Below are positions 1 to 5,121 of a stretch of 23,089 bases of DNA, piece after piece. The first letter of the stretch is position 1. Every line of letters begins with the position of its first letter. The position numbers were made by a program, and so were the translations under genes. The notes under the pieces are model-generated. The model ran no database searches. It had not been told where the DNA came from and saw nothing but the letters and a program-made list of their open reading frames with translations. Source of the DNA: a virus; IMG/VR virus record IMGVR_UViG_3300025168_000710, positions 1 to 23,089 of that record, one strand, 5' to 3'.

Positions 1-21
1 TTCTAATTCTTTTCTTGTCAT
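1..21 (-). CDS. 5' end of a leftward gene cut by the window edge
   Basis: On the minus strand an ATG at 21 opens a frame (MTRKELE) that runs off the left edge. Its start overlaps the stop of the next gene upstream as ATGA, the usual sign of translational coupling, so the early operon continues to the left. Nothing can be said about function from seven residues. Confidence 0.45.
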
Positions 22-209
22 ATATTTTCTTTTTTTATGTTTATCTCAAAATTATCATCTATATCTAATCCAAATACACTATTTATTTCATCTTGTATTA
101 AATCTTGTACTTCAAAATTATGCTCATCTTTAGGTAATAATTTTAGATCTATTAATTTATCTATGCATCTTATTGCAATATCTCTTGTATCATCATATGT
201 TATCTTCAT
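18..209 (-). CDS. Small acidic hypothetical protein, early operon
   Basis: This encodes 63 residues. I do not recognise the family. The protein mixes charged and isoleucine/leucine/aspartate-rich stretches, with no membrane segment and no cysteine cluster apart from one Cys near residue 15. It starts two bases after the stop of the 38-residue gene on its right and ends in an ATGA overlap with the gene on its left, so it sits inside a tightly packed leftward operon. The start is preceded by an A/T-rich leader without a Shine-Dalgarno sequence, normal for Bacteroidota. Confidence 0.7.
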   Translation of the reverse strand: MKITYDDTRDIAIRCIDKLIDLKLLPKDEHNFEVQDLIQDEINSVFGLDIDDNFEINIKKENI

Positions 210-211
210 AT

Positions 212-328
212 CTATTTAATTTTAGTTAATTTATTAATCATTTTATCACAATGCATTGCATACATTACATCTCCACTTTTTAATGCTTGTTTTAAACATT
301 GTCTCCAAAAATTTATATCTTTTTCCAT
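212..328 (-). CDS. 38-residue hypothetical protein, early operon
   Basis: A short frame, MEKDINFWRQ to KLTKIK, fills the gap between two better supported genes almost exactly: one base separates it from the stop on the right and two from the start on the left. It has three methionines and two cysteines in the middle and a basic C-terminus. No family is recognised. The reason to believe it is packing: without it the operon would have an unexplained 120-base hole while neighbouring genes almost touch. Confidence 0.55.
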   Translation of the reverse strand: MEKDINFWRQCLKQALKSGDVMYAMHCDKMINKLTKIK

Positions 329-329
329 A

Positions 330-554
330 TTATTTAATTTTATAGTATTCAATAAGTAAACTATCGTTCTTTACTTGATACTCGTTATACAATTTGTTCA
401 TCTCATAATCAATCTTACTTCTTTGATGCAATTGCTCATCTGATAGTTTGTTCATCATTCCACAACTACTCATCATCAGAGTAATCCATACTACTAATAT
501 TGTGTAGTAGTATCTTGCTAACCATTTCATTGGTATTCCTAATATTTCTTTCAT
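330..554 (-). CDS. Putative phage lipoprotein
   Basis: This 74-residue protein has a hydrophobic segment at about residues 13-28 that ends in a lipobox-like stretch (LMMSSCGMM, Cys about residue 31), followed by a polar, charged, helix-forming tail of about 43 residues. That is the layout of a small lipoprotein. Known phage proteins of this shape include Rz1-type outer-membrane spanins and superinfection-exclusion lipoproteins. Its place in an early-type operon, far from the lysis genes at 9451-11137, favours a membrane-modifying or exclusion role, but this is inference. The start lies two bases from the upstream stop. A later Met at residue 9 is also possible. Confidence 0.65.
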   Translation of the reverse strand: MKEILGIPMKWLARYYYTILVVWITLMMSSCGMMNKLSDEQLHQRSKIDYEMNKLYNEYQVKNDSLLIEYYKIK

Positions 555-556
555 AT

Positions 557-781
557 CTATATTGTTTTAATTAATACCTCATTCTCATAGAATCCTTCAT
601 AATCTATCTCTACTTGTACGATATAAGATTCTTTATTATCTTCTTTATTGTAGATGCTATCTAATACTTCATTATCATTGTCTATCCATATTGTACAACC
701 TCTACCATTCATACTCCATCCATTTTCGGATGCTACTTTTCCCCAAAATTTTTGGGATTCTTTAACCATTGCTTTATACAT
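557..781 (-). CDS. Hypothetical protein behind the hammerhead ribozyme
   Basis: This encodes 74 residues starting MYKAMVKESQ. A longer frame opens at 850, but its first 23 codons are the hammerhead ribozyme and leader, and the ATG at 781 is preceded by the same ACACACA leader as four other genes of this operon, so I take 781 as the true start. The protein has a Trp-containing central part (GWSMNGRGCTIWIDNDNEV) and an acidic, probably beta-rich C-terminal half. No family is recognised. It would be translated from an mRNA whose 5' end is made by ribozyme cleavage at 814/813. Confidence 0.7.
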   Translation of the reverse strand: MYKAMVKESQKFWGKVASENGWSMNGRGCTIWIDNDNEVLDSIYNKEDNKESYIVQVEIDYEGFYENEVLIKTI

Positions 782-798
782 TGTGTGTGTTTTTGTTG

Positions 799-812
799 GT
801 ATCTTATGATAC
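799..812 (-). promoter_or_regulatory. 5' hairpin released by ribozyme cleavage
   Basis: On the minus strand GTATC (812-808), loop ATAA (807-804) and GATAC (803-799) form a perfect 5-bp hairpin one base inside the predicted cleavage product. Its left arm is also the 3' strand of ribozyme stem I, so the two structures compete. After cleavage the hairpin would cap the 5'-hydroxyl end of the mRNA for the gene at 781. Confidence 0.65.
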
Positions 813-859
813 TGACTACCTTTCGGTAGTTTCGTCCCATTAGGACTCATCAGAGTATC
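808..859 (-). ncRNA. Type I hammerhead ribozyme
   Basis: All core elements of the hammerhead fold are present in order on the minus strand. Stem I is GATACT (859-854) with AGTATC (813-808), 6 bp. Core CTGATGA is 853-847. Stem II is GTCC (846-843) with GGAC (837-834) and loop TAATG. Core GAA is 833-831. Stem III is ACTACC (830-825) with GGTAGT (820-815), capped by a GAAA tetraloop. C814 is the residue 5' of the cleavage site, so cleavage is expected between 814 and 813. Strands enter through stem I, which makes it type I. It lies between the stop at 869 and the start at 781. A loop-loop tertiary contact is not obvious, so the rate cannot be judged. Confidence 0.93.
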
Positions 860-868
860 TTATAGTAA

Positions 869-1219
869 TTATACTTGGTATTTATACTTATATCCCTCAA
901 CTAATCTATCGGAATATCTCTCAATTACCTCATTCCAATTGATAAGATTAATATCACTCATCTCAAATTCTTCATCAGATACTAAATAAAAGAATCTCTC
1001 TAAAGGATTATAAGAGCATTCAGTCGGCTCATTGTCTAATACTAAACATAATCGGTAGGTTTGGATGTTTGTGTATCCGTTAACCTTAACATCTTTTGTT
1101 TCAATTAACAATTCTTGTAATTCACTTGTTAATCTTGTGTTTGAATTCTCTAATTTTTCTACTCTCATTACTAATTCATCTTTTGTGAATTTTTTTAATG
1201 TTTCTAAATCTGTTCTCAT
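869..1219 (-). CDS. Hypothetical protein with N-terminal coiled coil
   Basis: This encodes 116 residues. The first 45 or so (KFTKDELVMRVEKLENSN and onward) form an amphipathic, coiled-coil-like helix. The remainder is mixed and acidic with aromatic clusters (ERFFYLVSDEEF, INLINWNEVIERY). No family is recognised. The start at 1219 is directly preceded on the minus strand by the AAAACACACACA leader and two-hairpin RNA element A, and its stop is followed after nine bases by the hammerhead ribozyme, so its transcript would be trimmed at the 3' side by the ribozyme. Confidence 0.75.
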   Translation of the reverse strand: MRTDLETLKKFTKDELVMRVEKLENSNTRLTSELQELLIETKDVKVNGYTNIQTYRLCLVLDNEPTECSYNPLERFFYLVSDEEFEMSDINLINWNEVIERYSDRLVEGYKYKYQV

Positions 1220-1294
1220 TGTGTGTGTTTTAAATTGTAGGAATCAATCATTGACTCCCTCTACTACGAAAACCTCGCATATCTCTATGCAAGG
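1220..1294 (-). promoter_or_regulatory. Two-hairpin leader RNA element, copy A
   Basis: In minus-strand order: hairpin 1 CCTTGCATA (1294-1286), loop GAGA, TATGCGAGG (1281-1273), nine pairs with one wobble. Then linker TTTTCGTA (1272-1265). Then hairpin 2, GTA plus a GAG bulge plus GGAGTCA (1264-1252), pairing with TGATTCC and TAC (1243-1237). Then the leader AATTTAAAACACACACA up to the ATG at 1219. Compared with copies B and C the stem bases change in pairs while the linker and leader stay fixed, so the RNA fold is what is conserved. Confidence 0.85.
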
Positions 1295-1314
1295 CAATCA
1301 GTAGTGATTAGTTT

Positions 1315-1740
1315 CTATCCGTATATCTCATTAGGCATATTGTCCCAATCAGGTCTTTGCATTAGTTTATCTCTTTTAAGACATACCTTAACAAACTCCC
1401 AACATTGCTTAAGATTAGGTAAGATATCTTCCCATTCTCCCTCTTCTACATCCATCTCCGCTCCTTTCATTTGATAGTACATTGTATCATTATAATCTCC
1501 TCCACTTTGATTATGGAATGCATCGCAAATATTCTCATATAACTGCATACACTTTTCCATTGTCTCATCTACTATGTACTCAGATGACCATTCTTTAACT
1601 TGATTATTAGATACCTCTACATCTATTGTATCAGATAGATTGTCATTCCATACTGCTAAGTATACCTTGTTATCATAGACTCTTGCATCCATTCCGTACT
1701 TACTTTTAAGTACTTCTACTGCTTTGTTTACTGCTTTCAT
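1315..1740 (-). CDS. Acidic hypothetical protein, early operon
   Basis: This encodes 141 residues and is the largest gene of the leftward operon. It is acidic, tryptophan-rich (Trp in VWNDN, EWSSE, EGEWED, QCWEF, PDWDN) and has four cysteines spread through the second half. The N-terminus (KAVNKAVEVLKSKYGMDARVYDNKVYLAV) looks like a helix followed by beta strands. No membrane segment or known motif is seen. The start at 1740 is fixed by the ACACACA leader and RNA element B directly upstream. The role is unknown; small acidic early phage proteins often bind host enzymes, which is only a general prior. Confidence 0.75.
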   Translation of the reverse strand: MKAVNKAVEVLKSKYGMDARVYDNKVYLAVWNDNLSDTIDVEVSNNQVKEWSSEYIVDETMEKCMQLYENICDAFHNQSGGDYNDTMYYQMKGAEMDVEEGEWEDILPNLKQCWEFVKVCLKRDKLMQRPDWDNMPNEIYG

Positions 1741-1810
1741 TGTGTGTGTTTTAAATTGTAAGAAACAATATGTCTCCTACTACGAAAACCTCGCTATTTT
1801 CATAGCAAGG
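1741..1810 (-). promoter_or_regulatory. Two-hairpin leader RNA element, copy B
   Basis: Minus-strand order: hairpin 1 CCTTGCTAT (1810-1802), loop GAAA, ATAGCGAGG (1797-1789). Linker TTTTCGTA (1788-1781). Hairpin 2 GTAGGAGACA (1780-1771), loop TAT, TGTTTCTTAC (1767-1758), ten pairs with two G-U wobbles. Leader AATTTAAAACACACACA, then the ATG at 1740. The three outer-loop pairs of hairpin 1 are reversed relative to copy A (TAT/ATA instead of ATA/TAT), which is compensatory change. Confidence 0.87.
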
Positions 1811-1829
1811 CAATCTGATTAGGATTAGG

Positions 1830-1994
1830 TTAGTCAAAATCTTTACTTGGTATATTACCAAAAACTCTCTCCTCTTGTAGTTTTTTCAAAATACTTATAA
1901 TATTTTGTTGAGTCTTCCCTTTAAAATTTTCTACATCTAAACTTAATATATAAGCTATTACTTCCTTTTCTTGTTTGTTAAAATTAGTTTTCAT
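1830..1994 (-). CDS. 54-residue hypothetical protein, early operon
   Basis: I place the start at 1994 (MKTNFNKQEK), nine codons inside the longest frame, because this ATG is preceded by the same ACACACA leader as its neighbours and the extra codons would be made of that leader. The protein is short, helical and basic/hydrophobic (EVIAYILSLDVENF, NIISILKKLQEERVF). It may be a small DNA- or protein-binding helix bundle, but no family is recognised. It lies between RNA elements B and C. Confidence 0.65.
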   Translation of the reverse strand: MKTNFNKQEKEVIAYILSLDVENFKGKTQQNIISILKKLQEERVFGNIPSKDFD

Positions 1995-2064
1995 TGTGTG
2001 TGTTTTAAATGTAGGAAACACTATTGTCTCCTACTGCGAAAACCCCACTATTTTCATAGTGAGG
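1995..2064 (-). promoter_or_regulatory. Two-hairpin leader RNA element, copy C
   Basis: Minus-strand order: hairpin 1 CCTCACTAT (2064-2056), loop GAAA, ATAGTGGGG (2051-2043). Linker TTTTCGCA (2042-2035). Hairpin 2 GTAGGAGACA (2034-2025), loop ATAG, TGTTTCCTAC (2020-2011), ten pairs with one wobble. Leader ATTTAAAACACACACA, then the ATG at 1994. Relative to copies A and B a G-C pair of hairpin 1 has become A-T with both partners changed. Confidence 0.87.
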
Positions 2065-2085
2065 TGTCGTTCTGGAGAGAGGTTT

Positions 2086-2283
2086 TTATGCTGAGAAATC
2101 TACTTTATGGTTATGTCTATGTAATAATTTTTCTCTAATATCAAATAAAGAAGAACAAGCTTGTAAGAATGTACCATACTGAAACCAATACTCTTGTGAG
2201 TCTTTGTCAAATTTCATCATCTCTTCTCTTGCCGAATCTCTGTCTTGCATAAATTGTGTTTCTAATAAAAATAATGTATCCAT
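2086..2283 (-). CDS. First gene of the leftward operon, hypothetical
   Basis: This encodes 65 residues (MDTLFLLETQ onward), apparently all-helical and rich in Glu, Gln, Asp and Phe, with a histidine-rich end (LLHRHNHKVDF). No family is recognised. It is the promoter-proximal gene: a TAnnTTTG box lies about 45 bases upstream, and its leader AAAACACACACACAAAATG resembles the other leaders. Unlike genes further down, it has no two-hairpin element, which fits the idea that those elements act at internal boundaries of a long transcript. Confidence 0.7.
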   Translation of the reverse strand: MDTLFLLETQFMQDRDSAREEMMKFDKDSQEYWFQYGTFLQACSSLFDIREKLLHRHNHKVDFSA

Positions 2284-2326
2284 TTTGTGTGTGTGTTTTA
2301 AGTTAATGTTATGTTTAAATTATGTG

Positions 2327-2334
2327 CAAATCTA
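2327..2334 (-). promoter_or_regulatory. Bacteroidota-type -7 box for the leftward operon
   Basis: The minus strand reads TAGATTTG, matching TAnnTTTG, followed by an A/T-rich leader of roughly 40 bases to the ATG at 2283. No TTG -33 element is visible at the normal distance, so it may be weak or activator-dependent. It is the only such box found upstream of this operon. Confidence 0.55.
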
Positions 2335-2792
2335 CGACAATTATTTTAATAATACACTATAAATCTTGTCCCATTTTAATTTTATATTTAAACTAACTGA
2401 TAGTCAAGCAGTTATATTGTTAATAACTTTATTGTTTTGTTTATGTATTTTGAGACTCGGGCAGTTATTAACCTTCTCTTCTCTTTGTCTTCACAAAGCA
2501 TTTAAGGGAAGGTATTACTCTTATCTCTCTCCTTTATGTACGGAACGAGGGAAGGTAGGCACATATGCGTAGACATTAAGCAGTCAACTAAAGTAGACAA
2601 GGAACGAATCAAGGCAGTCGGTTTAGGGATTAGTGAGTGTCGGTAGTCAGTCAGTAAAAAACGGCAAAATGTTCCGCTGAAACTTTTCAAATCAAACAAA
2701 ATCAAACAACCCCCCCCACCACTTTTCTGACGGGACATCTCAGCGTATGACATATAATAACCCTCAACCCCCAGACATCTAAAAAAATTTTA
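2335..2792. other. Long gene-free divergent region
   Basis: About 460 bases without a convincing gene separate the leftward and rightward transcription units. Its right part (about 2450-2760) is clearly less AT-rich than the surroundings. It holds a hairpin with inner stem CTTTG/CAAAG and outer ACCTTC/GAAGGT around 2470-2516, two copies of GGGAAGGTA, several CAGTC-type repeats (2580-2665), the direct repeat AATCAAACAA near 2690-2710, and a run of eight C at 2710-2717. No tRNA is seen. It could contain an origin or a non-coding RNA, but nothing here proves either. Confidence 0.5.
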
Positions 2793-2800
2793 TATCTTTG
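2793..2800 (+). promoter_or_regulatory. TATCTTTG promoter box
   Basis: TATCTTTG matches the Bacteroidota -7 element and lies 14 bases before the ATG at 2815, so the leader would be very short. No TTG -33 element is visible at 17-23 bases upstream. Confidence 0.75.
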
Positions 2801-2814
2801 TAAAAAATAAAACA

Positions 2815-2997
2815 ATGAAAACAAAAAAACCATCCATGGCAAAATTAGCTGTAAAGGGAGCAAAGAACGCAGCAAAAAATGTTAGAAAAGTTACTAAAAT
2901 TCAAAAGCTAAATAAAAAAGTAAAGACAAACAACAAGACTGGTAAAGTTACTATTGGTAAGACTCCAGGAAGAATATTAAATAAGAAAAAATATTAA
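2815..2997 (+). CDS. Lysine-rich small protein
   Basis: This encodes 60 residues with a very high Lys content, alternating with Ala, Val, Asn and Thr (KLAVKGAKNAAKNVRKVTK), no acidic residue and no hydrophobic segment. This suggests nucleic-acid binding or a virion-internal role; I do not recognise the family. It is the first gene after a TATCTTTG box and is followed two bases later by the next gene. Similar basic proteins recur at 6082-8394 and 9987-10745, which makes it look like an outlying member of the same set. Confidence 0.75.
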   Translation: MKTKKPSMAKLAVKGAKNAAKNVRKVTKIQKLNKKVKTNNKTGKVTIGKTPGRILNKKKY

Positions 2998-2999
2998 TT

Positions 3000-3221
3000 A
3001 TGAAAAAAATGACAAACCCTTTTATTGGCTCTTCTAATGTTGGAGGCCTTTATGTACAGGACGGTAGATTAAAGAATGAGCGTAGAGACGGTGAGTCTGG
3101 AATAGCAGAAGCTGCAAGACACAGAGCTCAAATGAAAAAACAATATAAGATTGATGAGATCGCTGATGGTATCGAAAGAGCCGACATGCGTAAGAACCAC
3201 AAAGACATTTACAAATTTTAA
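3000..3221 (+). CDS. Hypothetical protein, second gene of a short operon
   Basis: This encodes 73 residues, polar and charged. It has a glycine-rich N-terminal part (NPFIGSSNVGGLYVQDGRL) and a helical basic/acidic C-terminal part rich in Arg, Lys, Glu and Asp. No family is recognised. It starts two bases after the previous stop in the AATTATG context shared by many rightward genes here; the Met at residue 4 is an alternative start. A strong terminator follows 24 bases after its stop, so with 2815-2997 it forms a complete two-gene unit. Confidence 0.72.
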   Translation: MKKMTNPFIGSSNVGGLYVQDGRLKNERRDGESGIAEAARHRAQMKKQYKIDEIADGIERADMRKNHKDIYKF

Positions 3222-3245
3222 AAAACCATTTGTTCTGTTGTGAAG

Positions 3246-3277
3246 AGAGGTTAGACTACGGTCTGCCTCTTTTTTTT
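3246..3277 (+). terminator. Rho-independent terminator
   Basis: AGAGG (3246-3250) pairs with CCTCT (3266-3270), and inside it AGAC pairs with GTCT around a short TACG loop. The stem runs directly into eight T. This closes the two-gene unit at 2815-3221 and isolates it from the chaperonin operon. Confidence 0.85.
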
Positions 3278-3282
3278 ATATA

Positions 3283-3478
3283 TATGACAAGAGTCGTCAT
3301 AGTTATGACGATATAAAACAAAGTCGTCATAGACTTAACTTACTGATTTATAATATATTATATTCTTTTTATGACGAGATGACAAGTTTAAAGTATATTT
3401 TATACTATAAATATATAAAGAAGAATAGTAAATATATATATATAAGTATTGAAAAGAAAAATTCATCATGTTGTCATA
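3283..3478. repeat. Seven TATGACRA sites, operator-like cluster
   Basis: TATGACAA or TATGACGA occurs in both orientations at 3283-3290, 3294-3301 (inverted), 3304-3311, 3324-3331 (inverted), 3370-3377, 3379-3385 (without the first T) and 3471-3478 (inverted). Sites 3294-3301 and 3304-3311 form a perfect 8-bp palindrome with a 2-base spacer. The last site supplies the only TTG near a -33 position for the groEL promoter. This is the layout of a multi-site operator, or less likely of replication iterons. The rest of the 3278-3537 gap is A/T-rich and holds no gene. Confidence 0.65.
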
Positions 3479-3497
3479 TATGTTATTATTATTTTAT

Positions 3498-3505
3498 TAT
3501 CTTTG
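3498..3505 (+). promoter_or_regulatory. TATCTTTG promoter of the chaperonin operon
   Basis: TATCTTTG lies 32 bases ahead of the groEL start. A TTG at 3471-3473, inside the last TATGACRA-type site, is 24 bases upstream, slightly longer than the usual -33 spacing. Binding of a regulator at that site could block or modulate this promoter. Confidence 0.8.
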
Positions 3506-3537
3506 CCTCAAATTAAATTTAATTAAATCACAACAAA

Positions 3538-5121
3538 ATGCAAGAACAATCTGGGTACATTCCAAAAGACCTATCTTTTAATGAGGAGGCAAGAGAAAAG
3601 CTAATATCGGGAATCTCTAAAATATCTAATGCAGTTAAGTCAACACTGGGCCCACAGGGCCAGACTGTATTGATAGAATCATCAAACCATACACAAGGAT
3701 TAACAGTAACTAAGGATGGTGTTACTGTAGCTAAGAGTATATTTCTTATTGATCCTATAGAGAACTTAGCGGTTAGGATGATGAAGCAGGCTTCTGAGAA
3801 GACAGCTAATACTGCGGGAGATGGTACAACTACAGCTATTGTCTTAACGGAGGCTTTAGTTAAGGCAGGTCAAAAATATATTAAGGATAGTGATAATACG
3901 ATACAGGTCGTTAGAGATATTAGAGCTGCAGGAGATATTCTTTTAGAAAAAATTAAATCAGAGTCTATTGATGTAACTGATGACATGTTAAAAGACATTG
4001 CTACAATCTCTGCAAACAATGACAGCGAGATCGGTGAGATTATTGCTAAGGCTTACAATGAGGTTGGTAAGGATGGTATAGTAACAGTTGAGCGTTCTCA
4101 AACTGACGAGACATATGCTGAGGTTACTAATGGTATAAAGATAGATAGAGGTTGGACATCTCCAATGTTTATTAATGATCAAAGAAAAGATGAGTGTATA
4201 TATGAGGGAGTAAAGGTCTTGATATGCGATACTGAGATCAGTAACATACTTCAGATTGAAAATATCCTGAAGCCAATTATTAATTCTGCAGACAAGTTAC
4301 TTATAATTGGAGACTGCTCACAGAATGTTATTAATACTATGGCCGCTAATGTACAGCGTAATGGATTAAAGTTCTGTAATATTAAACCACCATCATTTGG
4401 ATATAAGACTCACGAGTTAATGCAGGATATTGCATTCTCAGTTGGAGCTAAATACTTTTCTGAAAAGACTGGAGATGATTTATCTTTAATAACTACAGAG
4501 GACTTAGGTTATGCTGATAAGGTTATTGTTGGTAAAGACTCTACTATCATTATGAAAAACGGAGAGATCAGTAAAGAAACACTTGATAGGGTTGCAGAAC
4601 TTAAGGACCAGCAAGAAAGATTAACTGCAAAACATGAGAAAGACTTTATTAACGAAAGGATAGCCTCATTAGTTGGGGGGATTGGTTGTATCTATGTAGG
4701 TGCTACATCGGACATAGAGCAAAAAGAAAAATTCGACAGAGTCGATGACTCTGTCTGTGCAGTGCGTTCCGCACTACAGGAGGGAATAGTAGCAGGTGGA
4801 GGATTGTTATTAGATACTTTATCTAAGAAATTAAAAGGAAAGACTGTAGTAGATAAGATTCTTAAAGAAACATTACAAGCACCTCTACAACAAATTCTTT
4901 TAAATGCAGGGTTAGATGCTTGTAGAATATATACAAAGCCATTAAAAAAGAATGAAGGATATAATGTTGTTACTGGTGAATACGGTGATATGTTTGAGAT
5001 GGGTGTTATTGATCCAGCTAAAGTTACATCACAAGCCTTGTCTAATGCTATTAGTGTGGCAACCACCATACTTACTACTAATGCTATAATTACTCACGCA
5101 AGAGCTCCGCAAGATGATTAG
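3538..5121 (+). CDS. groEL: Phage-encoded group I chaperonin GroEL
   Basis: This is 527 residues, near the usual group I length of about 540. It is an ATP-driven folding chamber, here presumably for phage virion proteins. The equatorial signature is intact: STLGPQGQ (35-42), TKDGVTVAKSI (58-68), the ATPase motif AGDGTTTA with Asp95, and near the C-terminus the hinge/catalytic block DRVDDSVCAVRSALQEG followed by GIVAGGG. The intermediate block ISANNDSEIGEIIAKAY is also typical. The apical domain is divergent, and the Gly-Gly-Met tail of bacterial GroEL is missing (ends in RAPQDD). It heads an operon with groES, behind a strong promoter. Phage GroELs are known but uncommon. Function is near certain; substrates are inferred. 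Confidence 0.97.
   Translation: MQEQSGYIPKDLSFNEEAREKLISGISKISNAVKSTLGPQGQTVLIESSNHTQGLTVTKDGVTVAKSIFLIDPIENLAVRMMKQASEKTANTAGDGTTTAIVLTEALVKAGQKYIKDSDNTIQVVRDIRAAGDILLEKIKSESIDVTDDMLKDIATISANNDSEIGEIIAKAYNEVGKDGIVTVERSQTDETYAEVTNGIKIDRGWTSPMFINDQRKDECIYEGVKVLICDTEISNILQIENILKPIINSADKLLIIGDCSQNVINTMAANVQRNGLKFCNIKPPSFGYKTHELMQDIAFSVGAKYFSEKTGDDLSLITTEDLGYADKVIVGKDSTIIMKNGEISKETLDRVAELKDQQERLTAKHEKDFINERIASLVGGIGCIYVGATSDIEQKEKFDRVDDSVCAVRSALQEGIVAGGGLLLDTLSKKLKGKTVVDKILKETLQAPLQQILLNAGLDACRIYTKPLKKNEGYNVVTGEYGDMFEMGVIDPAKVTSQALSNAISVATTILTTNAIITHARAPQDD

Noticed and set aside
37-219. 60-residue rightward frame opposite the gene at 18-209
   Set aside because: Antisense shadow inside the packed leftward operon, without a promoter.
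465-490. Second CTGATGA-like hammerhead core on the minus strand (CTGATGATGAG)
   Set aside because: It is inside a coding gene and lacks the GAA segment and any matching stems.
782-850. N-terminal extension of the gene at 557-781 up to an ATG at 850
   Set aside because: These bases are the hammerhead ribozyme and leader; the ATG at 781 has the same ACACACA leader as the neighbouring genes.
1220-2064. The three two-hairpin elements as a CRISPR array or as ordinary terminators
   Set aside because: There are only three copies, spaced by genes, so it is not a CRISPR array. As terminators, the T run is only four bases followed by CG, and structure continues into the next gene's leader, so termination alone does not explain them.
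2366-2572. 68-residue rightward frame with a hydrophobic start
   Set aside because: No promoter or leader, odd composition in the second half, and it runs into the repeat and hairpin part of the gene-free region.
2502-2753. 83-residue leftward frame
   Set aside because: Contains a Gly run produced by the C8 tract, a composition unlike any neighbour, and no plausible leader.
2440-2760. tRNA gene in the less AT-rich part of the gene-free region
   Set aside because: No T-arm GTTCRA motif with acceptor and anticodon stems could be assembled on either strand.
4692-5069. 125-residue leftward frame inside groEL
   Set aside because: Antisense shadow of a clearly coding gene, with no promoter or leader.
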